From Dioscorea cayenensis subsp. rotundata (Eukaryota > Streptophyta > Magnoliopsida > Dioscoreales > Dioscoreaceae), in the NCBI RefSeq assembly GCF_009730915.1, contig NC_052488.1:18160305-18224304 (forward strand): DNA of 64,000 nucleotides. Reading direction: 5' to 3'. Of this stretch, positions 25,960 through 37,769 are shown piece after piece. Position 1 is the first letter of the stretch. Each line of letters opens with the position of its first letter. The translations under genes and the position numbers were made by a program. The notes beneath the pieces are model-generated. The model did no database searches and was not told where the DNA came from. It was given only the letters and a program-made list of their open reading frames with translations.

Positions 25960-26422
25960 ACCCCAAGATGATTGTGAGAGGAGTTGCATCTACTTGAAAG
26001 CAAACTAGAAAGTTAATACCATTCAATATTTTTTTATATCAGATTATAATTTAAAATACAAATTTAGACCATAGATACAGCATTGCTTGACCACTGGCAT
26101 ATGTTAATAGTAGTAAAAGGAGGTGCTGGTGATTACCAAATATGTTGATCTAATTTTGTGAACTTGGTGAGAAGAAATTAATTGAAGCAAACAAATAACA
26201 ATAGTTTATTATATTCATATGTCATTCATAATTTACGGCCTCAAATAATGATCCTGCAAATCTTACCTTCAAAATCTACATATAAAAAATACAGGAAGTC
26301 TTAATCCAAACAAACACAAAAGTAAATTATATGTAAGAAAAACATCATGCAAATGCAAATGTTACACAACAATCACAATTAAAGGTTACTCAATTTTTCA
26401 AACACTTACAAATCTGACTGAA
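25960..26422. other. Intergenic DNA downstream of the annexin pseudogene
   Basis: AT-rich; nothing recognisable. Confidence 0.5.
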
Positions 26423-26883
26423 TTAATGATTTGGGCCCATAGGTGAACGGAGAAACACCCGATGGTGACGAGAGATTTCTGAATGCATTGCATTGCTCAA
26501 TGGCTTGTGATATTTCTTACAGTGTGCAGCATTGATATAATGCATATCAATCTCTTGCCAGGTAACTACAACCCTGATAAAGGTTGTGTTATTGGTTACT
26601 AGGTCTTTCATTGCCTTGTGCAAAACCTGAGGGAAAGATTATAAGCAAGGAATAAAACAAGTGTCATCTTATCAATGAATATTTCATGAACCTGAGTGAA
26701 AGGTATGGAGTTGGAAACCTACACAATTACAAGAAAAAGAAAAAGCGATAACCATAATTGTGAATCCATTCTTCCTTTAGGAATAGTAGTAGTAGAAATG
26801 ATTTCTAGCAGGAAAAGGTATCCAAATATGTTCAAAATGGTGATCGTATGAATCTCTAAGAATAGATATTCTATAATCAGGAA

Positions 26884-26888
26884 ATATT
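26884..26888. repeat. 5-bp target-site duplication of copia element 1, left
   Basis: ATATT, repeated at 30542-30546 on the other side of the element. Confidence 0.8.
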
Positions 26889-27193
26889 TGTTAGAACAGG
26901 GGATGTAAAGTGGAGCGATCTCTTAAAGAGTAAGGAGGAGATGATACCTCAAGAGCCAAATCAGTAGTAGTAGAGGTGTCAGAGAGGGCCTGCCCTAATG
27001 GAGTCACCGTGGGATCCCGACGATGGTAAAATAAGCGAACTGGTGGGTGAGCAGGAGGGAGTGAAAAAGAAGGGGTAGACATGGCAGGAGACTCAACTGA
27101 TAGTGGAGAAGGAGGGTCAAGAGAGGAGTGATTAAGAAGCTCTGGAGGAGTAATGAACGAAGGAGAGGAAGGCGAAGGCACAGGGGAAGCACC

Positions 27194-27940
27194 CTAAGGA
27201 GAAATAGTAGGGAAAAGGAAAGATAGAGGAACCGAAGGAGAAGGTGACTCAGTAGAAGAGGGAGAAGCATAAAATGGGGTGGTCTCATCAAACGTGACAT
27301 CACGAGAAATACGAATACGACGAGTAACGGGATCATAACAACGATAACCTTTATGCTCAAGGCAATATCCCAAAAAAACACAAGAGACAGACTGGGTGGT
27401 GAGCTTGGTCCGCTCCCGAGGTGAGAGCAAAATAAAACGACAACAACCAAAAGCACAAAGATGATCATGGCGAGGAGGTGTCCCATGAAGACACTCTCCC
27501 GGGCTGCTATCTTGGAGATGAGAGGAAGGTTGAAAAATTAATTAGATAAACATCCGTACTAACAGCATCAGCCCAAAAATAAGGAGGGAGAAACGCACCA
27601 AGAAGAAGAGCACGATCCGTCTCTAAGATATGACGATGTTTGTGTTTAGCTACCCCATTCTGAGCATGAGCCCCAGGACAAGATAACTGAGGCAAGGTGC
27701 CCTCAGAAGACAAAAAGGCACAAAAAGCCTAAGAAATGTATACACCACCTGAGTCAGATCGAAAGGTCTTGACAGAGGCAGTAAATTGGGTGTGAACCAT
27801 GGCTATGAAAGATCGATAGATAGATAATAACTAACTATGATTTATGCATAAAACATATCCAAGTAAAGCGGGTGTAGTCATCAATAAAAATAACATAATA
27901 ACGATTACCTTCTTTAGAAACAAAAAGAGTGGGACCTCAA
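27194..27940 (-). pseudogene. Copia element 1 integrase remnant
   Basis: The integrase core starts near FIHSDV at 27937-27955 (first catalytic Asp) and continues through AQNGVAKHKHRHILETD (near 27640-27670) to AFLPPYFWADAV. The Glu of the DDE triad, normally in the NGVAERKHRH-type block, is Lys here. The C-terminal region of the integrase reads VSCVFLGYCLEHKGYRCYDP at 27300-27400. Several stops and shifts interrupt it. Confidence 0.8.
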
Positions 27941-28266
27941 ACATCAGAATGAATAAATTCAAAAGGAGCAGTAGTCTGAGATACACTCATAGGATAAGGG
28001 CGTTGTAGCTGTTTACCAAGCTTACAGCCAACATAGACAATATCGGAGGAAAGAGAGACAGCTCCTAAGACTCCAAGACGAACAAGAAATGACAAACGAG
28101 AGTGACACAAATAACCAAGACGATGATGCCACATATGATGAGATAGAACTGTAGCATGGCAGTAGTGAGTGGGCCTAGATGAAGATGACAGGTGAAGGGT
28201 ATCCAACACATAGACTCCATTATGGTGGCGGCTGGCTCTAATCACCATCCCACTGTGATCCTGCAC
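27941..28266 (-). pseudogene. Copia element 1 GAG-pre-integrase region
   Basis: The zinc-binding pre-integrase block is visible as MWHHRLGYLCHSRL near 28105-28145, in the normal place between protease and integrase core. Confidence 0.75.
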
Positions 28267-28314
28267 ACGACATGAGATACGGTCAAAAATAACCTGACAG
28301 TCATAATCAATGAG

Positions 28315-28626
28315 CTAACTAACAGACATGAGGTTCATGGATAAACGAGGAACATGGGAGACAGAAGGAACAGAGAAGGTATTGGAAGAAAAGTAACCAG
28401 TAGATGAAATAGGGAGAAGGATGCCATCAGCAATATAAACACGTGTAATGTGTAAGGGTGGACGGGAATGATGAAGATGAGTGGCATCATGAGTCATGTG
28501 AATAGAAGCACCAGAATCAAGAAGCCAGAGAGGACAGGAACTACCTGGAGCAAAAGGAGGAACCTCAGGCGACCACCCATGGGCAGTGGAATCTGCTAGA
28601 TGAGACTGCTGAAATTGCTGGAACAT
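28315..28626 (-). pseudogene. Copia element 1 aspartic protease remnant
   Basis: The catalytic motif LLDSGASIHMT lies near 28490-28525. Flanking sequence fits the copia retropepsin (FSSNTFSVPSVSHVPRLSMN). Confidence 0.8.
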
Positions 28627-28739
28627 CGCTAATAGCTGTTGATCAACAGGAGACAGGGAAGTAGAAGATGGTGGAGCAGGAGGCGGTGGAGTAGGAGAGA
28701 CATGGATAGAATGTACCTACTGGTGGGAGTGAGGCAGTG

Positions 28740-29703
28740 GGAGAAGAGGAGGTGAAGGAGCAGAATACGGAAATCCACGCTGCTTCTTTCGACAATCACG
28801 CTCAAGATGACCAAATAGACCACAGTAGTGACAAGTCACTGTGCGTTTCGGCCGGATAGAAAAAGGCCGAGATGAGACGGGAGGAGCCGGGGTTCTAGTA
28901 GATGAGGAGGACGAGGAGACAGAAGGAAGGTGAGAGATAGCAAGAGCACTACCCCCCTGTGAAAGAAGCCCGGAGCCGGGTTTTCTAGACACAAACAAAG
29001 GTGAAGCCATCATCCAAAGAATAGACTGAAGGGGCATGAAGTAACTGAGCCCGAGTTTGCTCGAACTCGGGGCGAAGACGCATAACAAACTCATACATAC
29101 ACCGTGTCTCATCATGACTACAGTGACGAGCGCAAGACTCAGAATAAGTAAGGATGAGGGCAGCATAAACGGTACAATAGGGAGGAGTCAGAGCATCAAT
29201 CTGATGCCATAAGGCGCAATACCGACTATAGAACAAGTCGACTGTGTCCTCACCCTACTGAAGACTAGAGAGAGCCTGGTATAATGTATAAAGTTGTGCC
29301 TAACTGGAACCACAATAGCGACGCTCAAGATAGTCCCACATCTCCTAAGCGGTGGGAAGATCAGCAATCTGAGTACGAATATCAAGAGTGACCGTCTGAC
29401 AGATCATCATCTTGGCTGTAGAATCATCAGCAGCCCATTTCTCAAATTGCTGCTCAAAGGCCATGAGAAGAGCTGAGATCTCGGTGGAGGCAACGGTGTC
29501 AGAAAGAAAAGGGCAGTAACAGCAGGACATGTACCGTCTATGTGGCGAAGAACGCGGATGCCATCGAGAATCCGCTTGACAGTGAGTCGCCAAACAATAT
29601 AGTTGGTGCCATCAAGCACCACATCTGAATGATGGAGATTGCGGTAACGCATCTCAGGTAACAACCCACTGAATCCATAACCATCCATTTTTTTTAAATA
29701 CAA
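28740..29703 (-). pseudogene. Copia element 1 gag remnant with zinc knuckle
   Basis: The start reads LDGTNYIVWRLTVKRILDG near 29560-29620, the usual opening of copia gag (UBN2 type). The CHYCGLFGHLERDC zinc knuckle lies near 28790-28840. The frame passes through at least four overlapping ORFs, so it is multiply frameshifted. Confidence 0.78.
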
Positions 29704-29849
29704 ATCACATGTGCACAGTACAATTCACATCAGTGTCTTTGCTTTTGAAGGCAAAGATTTAATTCATATTATCTTCATATGGTTGGAAAAAGGCACAAAG
29801 CCTTGATTCCAGGGAACGACTAGTCAGGATGAGCAACAACTGAAGTCGT

Positions 29850-30235
29850 CTGGCGAGCGGCGGCATCCGGCGAGCGGTATGGGCAGGCGGACTCGGGTGC
29901 GAGCGCAGCTAGTGCAGGCACAGGCGGGCTGGCGCGGGCTCAAGCTGGACGCAGGAAGGAGCAGGGCTTGCGCGGGCTAGGCGCGGGCGCAGGATAGGTG
30001 AGGGCGCGGGCGCGGGCACGAGGGCAAGCTCAGGCGCGGGGGTGGGCGCAGGCGCGGGGTGGGCGCGGCCGCAAGTGCTAACGCAGTCACGGGGGCAAGC
30101 ACCGGGTCAAGCGCGGACGCTGGCGGTCACGGTGACGGTGGCGAGCGTTGGCACGATAGCGGTTCCGGGAGCGAGCACGAGGATGAGCGCGAGCCCTGTC
30201 GTGGGGGGTAAGAATCAGCTACGTCGCGGGATCGG
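29850..30235. repeat. GC-rich low-complexity leader of copia element 1
   Basis: Irregular GGCGCGGGC / GCAGGCGCGGG repeats form an island of very high GC in an AT-rich window, located between the primer-binding site and gag. The plus-strand ORF across it (30042-30266) is composition-driven and not a gene. Confidence 0.7.
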
Positions 30236-30370
30236 TCACGTAAGGGTTTGGTTTTTGAAAGAATGAAGAAGAAAAGACTGGTAGAGAGTGAAGGATAAGA
30301 TATAGAAGAAAAGACTAGTAGAGAGTGAAGGAGAAAATGGCTAGAGAGATGGCCGGAGGAAGGTACCTAG

Positions 30371-30541
30371 TCTGATACCATGTTAGAAAAGGGAAGAATG
30401 ATAGAAGAGAAGAAGGAATAGATCAATGCTCTTCCATTACATTAGAAACAAGTGATCAAGGGACTGCATATAGAAGCTAATGATACAAGTATAAGTATAT
30501 ACATATATACATACATCTAATATACATACATACATCTAACA
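30371..30541 (-). repeat. Copia element 1 5' LTR and primer-binding site
   Basis: The LTR is 161 bp (30381-30541) with the inverted ends TGTTAG/CTAACA and a run of diverged TATG-type short repeats at its 5' end. The primer-binding site TGGTATCAGA occupies 30371-30380. Confidence 0.85.
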
Positions 30542-30546
30542 ATATT
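30542..30546. repeat. 5-bp target-site duplication of copia element 1, right
   Basis: ATATT, matching 26884-26888. Confidence 0.8.
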
Positions 30547-32039
30547 GACCTTTAGGAAGCCGAAAAAGTAAGCATATCTAAAGTAGGATCCTAAGAACTA
30601 GCCTTCGAACAAAAGGCTGAAAAACCTCGTGGTAGAACTCATGATTTTCCTTCAACCTATTGTGTAATCCTAATATTGCAAGAACTAATTATAGATGTGT
30701 TGAAAAGATATGTCTGCGAAACTTTACCGATTCCAATCAGGACATGAAAAGAAAGAGAAACTATATAAGCATTTCTGTTAAAACTTACATAATATAACCG
30801 TCTAGAAGAAACAATACCTTGGCAAAATACTTTCTAGGATTCTCAGCATGCATCTTAAAATTGTAAGAAGAGCAAATTCAAAATTTCCAGAAGTTCCACT
30901 CCTTGTAGCCTACAAAGCATAAAATTGATAAATAAGACAGAAGTAAAACTAAAACAGCGAGAATATAAGGAAGTAGATTGCATTGAAAGTGTCACCCTTT
31001 CAAGGGAGTTACCATAAGTGTGGTGATGGCAAGAAGTAACAGCTACCAGATGTGAAATACTTCATTTACTAAATATGTGAGTGAAAATGTGCTCATCAGT
31101 TCCCAAATGCTTCTCACCAGCTGTATAGTGCTGCTCTGCATCCTTAGAACCATAGCCTGATCAACCTCAGGGCCTCCGTAGCATTGCCTAACTATATAGG
31201 CAAGCATCAACAAACCAGAGGAGAAAGAAACCATCACAACCTGAATTTCCAGCAAAGATGCACGTGCTTTTGAGTACTTCAAATAAAGCAGGTTAATTGC
31301 ACAAGCATCCCAATCAAAATTTTGTATATTCATGATGGCCTACAAACCCATATGATGGCCTACAAGCTCTCTGTTAGTTGCCAATGATGAAGAGTTGAAC
31401 ACATTAGTAAGCTTATAAAAATATTAGAATGCCCCTGGTTTATCCACACTTACTCAAAAATAAATAAATACATTAGAATGGCACCAATATTACTAAATTC
31501 AGACTGAACGCAAATGTTCAGTTGCAACATCAATTTATTGGAACTGATAATTAATTCCAACACTTCAAAAATGAACAATGTTCATATATATAGAGACCGA
31601 GAGATCCTTTTGGAGATCTCGAGAGACTTGATAATTAATATCATTTTCAACATGAGCACCAAATCTTGCATAATATCTGTTTGACGGTCTGCATCTGTGA
31701 TTGTGTTCTTGAACATATAATTTCAGTTGCTGCATGCAGGTCAATGACATCTTCAGTTAGCTCCTGCCTTAGAGCAGTTGCATCACATGTAGCTAGATCA
31801 TGAACCGACAACAACATTGTTTTTGAGTAATGAAATTAAAGTTAAAACATAATGAAATAGGATGTGTAGCCTTGCATAATAGGCAATGCAGAAGCCTTAG
31901 TAATGGTGATAAATTCTTCTCCCTCAAATCTAGGCATTCTTACATCCAATAGCAATTCGCTATAAGCACATAGATAACAATTTATACAGGATATGTACCC
32001 TTGCATCACTTCTAATAATATAACACACTATGAAATAGG

Positions 32040-32149
32040 TGCGAAGAAAAAGGCAAATTCAATGTATTGATTATGAGTTGTTATAAAAGATTACAAGTGT
32101 ATCGGTATATATGTAATATCACAAGTGTGCAAGAGTAATGACCCTAATA
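32040..32149 (-). repeat. Copia element 2 3' LTR
   Basis: It shares 'tgttataaaagatta(c/a)aagtg' and 'acaagtgtgcaagagtaatg' with the other LTR. Confidence 0.85.
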
Positions 32150-32414
32150 CACTCCCTCGAGATGGTGTACTTTCTGTAACACCAATCTTGCGACAACAAG
32201 TAGTTAGCTTAGGCCATGGAAGAGGTTTGGTGAGAGCATCTACAAGTTGATCATTAGAAGAGACATGAACAATACAAAGTGTTAAGGATTGAACAAGGTC
32301 ACAAACAAAGTGGTAATCAATGGCCAGATGTTTTATCCAAGCGTGGAAGACTGGATTAGCACACAAGTAAATAGCCCCAAGATTATCTGAGTAGATAGTA
32401 GGCATGTGTAACAT
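32150..32414 (-). pseudogene. Copia element 2 RNase H remnant
   Basis: Motifs IYSDNLGAIYL, KHLAIDYHFV and VDALTKPLP are those of the copia RNase H C-terminal half. The N-terminal half, upstream, lies in other frames. Confidence 0.82.
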
Positions 32415-32782
32415 AGGTATCTGAAGCTCAATAAGTAAGGATCAAATCCATTATAACTCAACAGCAGCAACAACAATAGCACGATACTCAGCCTTAGTAG
32501 AAGAACGGGCAACTATGCGTTGTTTGGTGGAGCGCTAGGAAACGAGATTGGCACCAAGAAACAAAACATAAGCTCCAGTAGAGGTACGGTTGTTAGGATC
32601 ACCGCCCAATCAGCATCCGAGTAACCATGGAGTGTAAGAGGCGTATCATATAACAAGCAAATACCAAGATTTGGAGTGCCATTAAGATATCAAAGAAACG
32701 CTTAACAACATCCTAATGAGTTTCAGATAGGGCATGCATGAACTGAGAGAGCTTATTCACAACACAGGAAATATCTGGGTGA

Positions 32783-33295
32783 TCATGTAAAGATATTAAG
32801 GACCACAAATAACCTATCAAAAACAAGTGAGATCAGTAGCTGGGGATCCATTAGATATGGATAATGAGGCACCAACAACAAGAGGCGTAGAACTAGTTTG
32901 GAATCAAGCATGTTATGACGCAGAAATAGATCAACAAGGTACTTATGCTGAGTAAGAGGTAAACCAGTGGAAGTGGGAAGAACTTCAATACCGCAGAAGT
33001 AGCTAAAAGTGCCAAGATCTTTATTACAAAACTTGGCATTCAACTTGTGAATGATATGGTCTACCAAGGATAAATTACTGCCTGTAACAATAAGATCATC
33101 CACATAGACCATAAAGTAGATGATGCTATGATTCTGTATTAGAATGAATAGTAACGTATCAGTTCGAGAGGTAACAAAACCAAGAGTGTGAAGAAAACCC
33201 GTCAATTCATTATACCAAACACGAGGAGCCTGTTTAAGGCCGTAGAGGGCTTTTGTGTAAGAGGCATACATGATGAGGGATTGGGGATTAATCAT
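32783..33295 (-). pseudogene. Copia element 2 reverse transcriptase remnant
   Basis: KALYGLKQAPRVWY is followed by the catalytic YVDDLIVTG (codons near 33083-33106) and the 'FCNKDLGTFSYFCGIEV' block. This is the palm region of copia reverse transcriptase. The fingers region upstream is frameshifted. Confidence 0.88.
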
Positions 33296-34329
33296 ACTCT
33301 ATGGTTGTACCATAAACACATCTTTAATAAAATGCCTATTAAGGAATGCATTATTGGCATCCCGTTATTTAAGAGGCCACTAATAGTGTAGGGTGATGGA
33401 GAGGACTATACGGATGGTAACAAGATTGACAACCGGATTGAAGGTCTCATGAAAATCGTTTCTAGGATGCTGATGAAATCCTTTTGTAACAGGCGCTAGC
33501 ATCCCAAAAAATGGAAGCTAGAAAAAATGAAATGCATACTACTTAACGCCTACTACCCCATAGGATAGGCAAGACTGCTTTTTGGTATGAAGGGCCAGCT
33601 CCCCTTAAACCCACAATCAAGGCCTTGGATTTATCAATGGAGCCATCTAGGTAGCATTTAATACGGAAGACCCACTTGTTTCCAACAAGATTTTGATGTG
33701 GATATGGAGAAACAAGGTCCCAAGTGTGATTCCGAAGAAGAGCTTGCTATATATCAAGCATGACCTGCGCCCATAGTAGATTCTACATCACTTGGGAGAC
33801 AATGAAAGGCTCTGTTTCACCAGAAACTACAGTAGAGAGACCATATTTGGGATTAGGCTTCACTATGGAATTCTTGAGTCTGGTGATCATAGGATGAGAA
33901 TTCCCACGATAAAAAGCTTTGGGCTCCAAGCTAGGGGATCCAAGAGTATTAGAAGTCAAAGGAGTGGTGATGGTGTCGGGGGAAGCATCAGATAAGGCAC
34001 ACCCAGCATCCAATACTGATGCCACTTGTGATGTGACTGAAGAATGAAGTGTTGAATCACTTGGTGCAAAAAGTCAGACAAAAATAATTGTGGTACGGGA
34101 AGTCATGATGTAGCATTTAGTAGTGAGTCCAGGTGGGAGCAGGACGTGGATTGGTAAGATGGATATGGGAACTCATGTTCAACAAACCAAACATGTTTAG
34201 AAACAAAATCACGATGATCAAAAAGATCAAGGCATAGAAAAGCGCTCTAAGTGAGAGAATAGCCAAGAAAAGACATGGATGAGATCAAGGAGATAGTTTG
34301 TGAGAACTGTATGGATGTAACCATGGAAT

Positions 34330-34869
34330 TCAAAGACAACCAAAGACTTGGAATTTGGTGGACAACACCTGTCTGTTGAAGAGCTTTTGGAAGAGGGACA
34401 AAAAGGATAGGTTCTCCATGGGCATTGGATTAGTGAGATACACAACTATGAAAAATGCATAGGACCAGAATTTTGTTGGGAGAAAGGCAGAATGTAATAG
34501 TGCAAGGCAAGTTTCATCAATGTGTCGGTGGCGACATTCAGAGTAGACATTGTGTTCAGGTATATGTGGTGGAGTGGTGAGATGAGTGATGCCATAAGTG
34601 GAAAGGAATGAGTGAAGAGATATATATTCTCCTCCATTGTCTGTAAACAAGGTTTTAATGGTGGAGGAGAAATAATTTTCAACAAGAGCTTTAAAGGTAA
34701 TAAAAACAGAGTAAACTTCAAATTTGTTTTGGAAAGGATAAAACCAAATATATTTGGTAAAGTGATCCACAAAAATAACATAGTATTTATAGCCATCAAC
34801 AGAAAGAACAAGTGAAGTCCAAACATCAGAATAAATAACGTCAAGAGTAGCAACAGAGATAATAGACAA
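34330..34869 (-). pseudogene. Copia element 2 integrase remnant
   Basis: The DDE residues appear in order: YSDVW, LFTDNGGEY and YSECRHRHIDE. The pre-integrase block SHLGHPSVKVL lies upstream near 34980-35015. The frame is open for 179 codons, but the flanks are shifted. Confidence 0.85.
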
Positions 34870-35404
34870 CGAAGTAAATGGAAGCTTGTGACTTTTATTA
34901 ATATTATAGGAAGAACAAGAAAAGTTTTAAAAAACAGACTAAGAAAACGTATCATTGAACGAAGATAACATTTTCTTAAGAACTTTAACTGAAGGATGGC
35001 CCAAATGACTATGTCATTGCAAAAGGAAAGAAGACTACATGATAGATGACAAAGCTGAACACTGACTGGTGGATGAGAGTGAAGATGATTTGCGCCAGAG
35101 ATAAACGCCATCATGGTGCTAACCTGTGACCATAATTGTCCCTATGCGACGGTCCTGCACCTAAAAGCAATGATAAAAAAAAATGCAATAGTAACATCAT
35201 TAGTAGCACACAAGGGAGACACCGAGAGTAGATTTATAGACATAGCTGGAACATGCAAAACTTTATCCAAAATAAGCGTTGAAGAAGAGATGGGTAAGTA
35301 TATAGTGCCAGAGTGAGCAATGGAAAGACATGTACCATCACCAAGTACTACGTTGTGAGAACTAGAATATGGGTAATGTAGAGAGAGTGCTCAGGTCATT
35401 GTTG

Positions 35405-35440
35405 ATGTGATGGGAAGCACCAGAGTCAAGCACCCTGTCT
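35405..35440 (-). pseudogene. Copia element 2 protease active site
   Basis: RVLDSGASHH is the retropepsin motif; the surrounding frame is interrupted. Confidence 0.75.
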
Positions 35441-35559
35441 GATAAAGTAACGGGCAAATAATAAGTAGCCGTATTAGCTTGTGTCTGAGACCACACTGGC
35501 GGGAGACTTAGAGCAGGAGGGAGAGAAGCCCAGACAGACTGAGGTATAAATGAATATTA

Positions 35560-36638
35560 GCGAGCAAAGTGACTAAGTGTGCCACATATTTGACACTTAC
35601 CAAGATATCTCTGTTGTGTTGACCCAGGTGATGCAGTAGATGGGCAAGTCCCCCATTGTACTAGTGAGCGAAATGATGAAGTCACACCTGATGGCGATGA
35701 CCCATAGAACTGAGGTCGAGGAGTGTGAGTGGGCATATGTTGGAGTCCAGAGTGTGAAGGTTTGGGTGTGATGACCTGGTGGAAATAGTGACAGCTGTAG
35801 CAGGAGCAACCTATTGAGGATGCAAAAGTCTAGCTGTGGAAAGAGAAGCTAGTTGAGGATTCAAAAGTCTTAATTGAGCTTCATAGCTGAGCAGGATTTC
35901 AAACAATTTCTCAAACTTAAAAGGTGAATCTCGAACTTGAAGAGCAGGAGACAGATTGGAGTATGTTGGATCAAGGCCATTTAGAATGTGGATCGATAGA
36001 TCATCAAAGTCAACAGGCTTGTTCATAAGAGCAAGTGAGTCAATGCAAGTTTTGATGTCTTGTATATAGGCAATAATTGTCTGAGTGCCCTATGAGAGGT
36101 TAGCAAGACAACTGTGAAGTTCCATGATACAACCACGAGACGGGGATACATAGGTTTTTTCCAAGGTTTTCCAAGCATCACATGCAGAAGAAGATGATGC
36201 AGCAAATAGTACTAAGGCAGGAGAGACTTATCCAAAGATGGCATTCAAAAGCAATTGATCTTGATGAACCCAAAGTGAAAAAGCCGGATTAGTTACAGGT
36301 GTAGTTGAATCAAAACTTGCAATAGTAGTAGAGGAACAAAGATGTGTGCCATTAACAAATCCCAACAGATCATACCCAATTGACAAAGAGTTAAATTGGG
36401 TACGCCAGGCAATATAATTTGTAAGAATAAGTTTGAGAGAAGCCTGAGCACTGACATTGATGGCCATGAGTGAATGGTGATAATCCTGTGAAGTGGAAAA
36501 GATAGGAGAAATTGAAGAGATAGTGGTAGAAATACTATGTTTTTGAAAATCGGACATGATGGTAGTACAAAATACACTGAAGTACAAGAACTTGATATGT
36601 ATTTGTCTTCTTAATGAAGACCTAAATGTTTTGAACAA
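35560..36638 (-). pseudogene. Copia element 2 gag remnant
   Basis: The start matches copia gag (LILTNYIAWRTQFNSL near 36370-36430). PVDFDDLSIHILNGLDPTYS at 35955-36020 is the mid-gag block. A zinc knuckle CQICGTLSHFAR near 35575-35600 breaks at its last Cys with a stop. Confidence 0.8.
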
Positions 36639-37194
36639 GGGAAAACTTAAAACTGAATAGAAAGAGATAAAATGAAATTGGTAAATGTGGCTGGTGTTTT
36701 TTCTTTTTAAATAATCTTTAAATCAAATTAGAGTTTCAAACCCTATTTTCACCGGTGAAAGCTGATTGGCGTAGATGGTCGGATCTATGTTGACGATGTA
36801 GATTGCTGGATCTCTGTTAGAGATGGCCGGATTTATGTTGACTGTGTAAATCGTCGGAAGGAAAGACAAGGATGAGGCCGGATCTTTGTTGTAGATGGTT
36901 GGATCTCATTTGTAGATGGTCGGATCGTTGTTGACAATGTAGATCGCTGGATCTTTGTTAGAGATTGCAAGATCTTGAGAAGATGATAGAAGGAAAGACA
37001 AGGAGAGGATGAGAAAAGGTAAGACAAGAATCAGGTCGGATGTTAGTGGTAGATAGCCGGATCTCGGTTGATGATAGCGACATTGGCACGGGTGGTGATG
37101 TTGCTGATGTCAGAGGAGGAGCCTTGGACAGAGGCTGGCCGGCAAGCGGCGTGAGGATTGTGATTTGGTGTTACCCTCTACGGCTCTGGTACCA

Positions 37195-37287
37195 TGTGAA
37201 GGAAAAGGCAAATAGTTGTTATAAAAGATTAAAAGTGTGTGGGCATATATGTAATATTACAAGTGTGCAAGAGTAATGGCCCTAATA
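37195..37287 (-). repeat. Copia element 2 5' LTR
   Basis: Directly followed (minus strand) by the initiator-Met primer-binding site at 37184-37194. Confidence 0.85.
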
Positions 37288-37769
37288 ATAGGAATCTCTC
37301 ACGACTCCAACAAATTTATATTCAAGAACTCCTTAAATTTGTGACTAGTTTGTACTTCACATAAAGATGATAAGCAATCTTGAGTAGAGTTAATTATATA
37401 ATGTGCAAGCTGTAAAAAAGGATTGATATTTCATAAGTAAAATATGATAGTCCTATTTTTCAGATTTATCAAAAGAATGAATGTTTCTCTAATTTCTATT
37501 AGTAATACATGAATTGGGTAAAGTAGCAGTGTATTATTAGTCTACATCAGTATCTATCATTTAAAAACCATCATTGTAAAATCAAACTTGATCACTCTAT
37601 AGAAAAGAAAGGCCTATTACCTTGAGGCTCCCACTCAGCTCTGAATATAAATGATCAGCAAGCTCCTCTGAAAACATGGCTTTGTATTCTTGTTGAAGAA
37701 TGAGGTCACATTGTGTTGTATCATGATAAGCATGGATAGTCACAACTTTTGCATTGTCACAACCAAGCC

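Larger units (their letters stand above)
26889..30541 (-). mobile_element. Ty1/copia element 1, internally deleted
   Basis: Read on the minus strand, a 161-bp LTR (30541-30381, TGTTAG...CTAACA) is followed at once by the primer-binding site TGGTATCAGA (30380-30371), complementary to initiator Met tRNA. Then come a GC-rich leader, gag, protease and integrase in copia order. After the integrase C-terminal region, the sequence jumps to CTGTTCTAACA at 26889-26899, the last bases of the 3' LTR. Reverse transcriptase, RNase H and nearly all of the 3' LTR are missing. A perfect 5-bp duplication (ATATT) flanks the whole, so the deletion happened after insertion or during reverse transcription. All frames are broken. 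Confidence 0.88.
32040..37287 (-). mobile_element. Ty1/copia element 2, complete but degenerate
   Basis: This 5248-bp element has very short LTRs at 37287-37195 (93 bp) and 32149-32040 (110 bp); the length difference comes mainly from a 17-base indel. The primer-binding site TGGTACCAGAG (37194-37184) follows the 5' LTR directly, and a purine-rich tract GAGGGAGTG precedes the 3' LTR. A perfect 5-bp duplication, ATAGG on the plus strand, lies at 32035-32039 and 37288-37292. The internal order is gag, protease, integrase, reverse transcriptase, RNase H, which defines Ty1/copia. Every domain is present but frames are broken throughout, so it is inactive. LTR divergence indicates an old insertion. 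Confidence 0.9.

Noticed and set aside
30042..30266. Gly/Ala/Arg-rich plus-strand ORF
   Set aside because: Composition effect of the GC-rich copia leader; it has no family signature.
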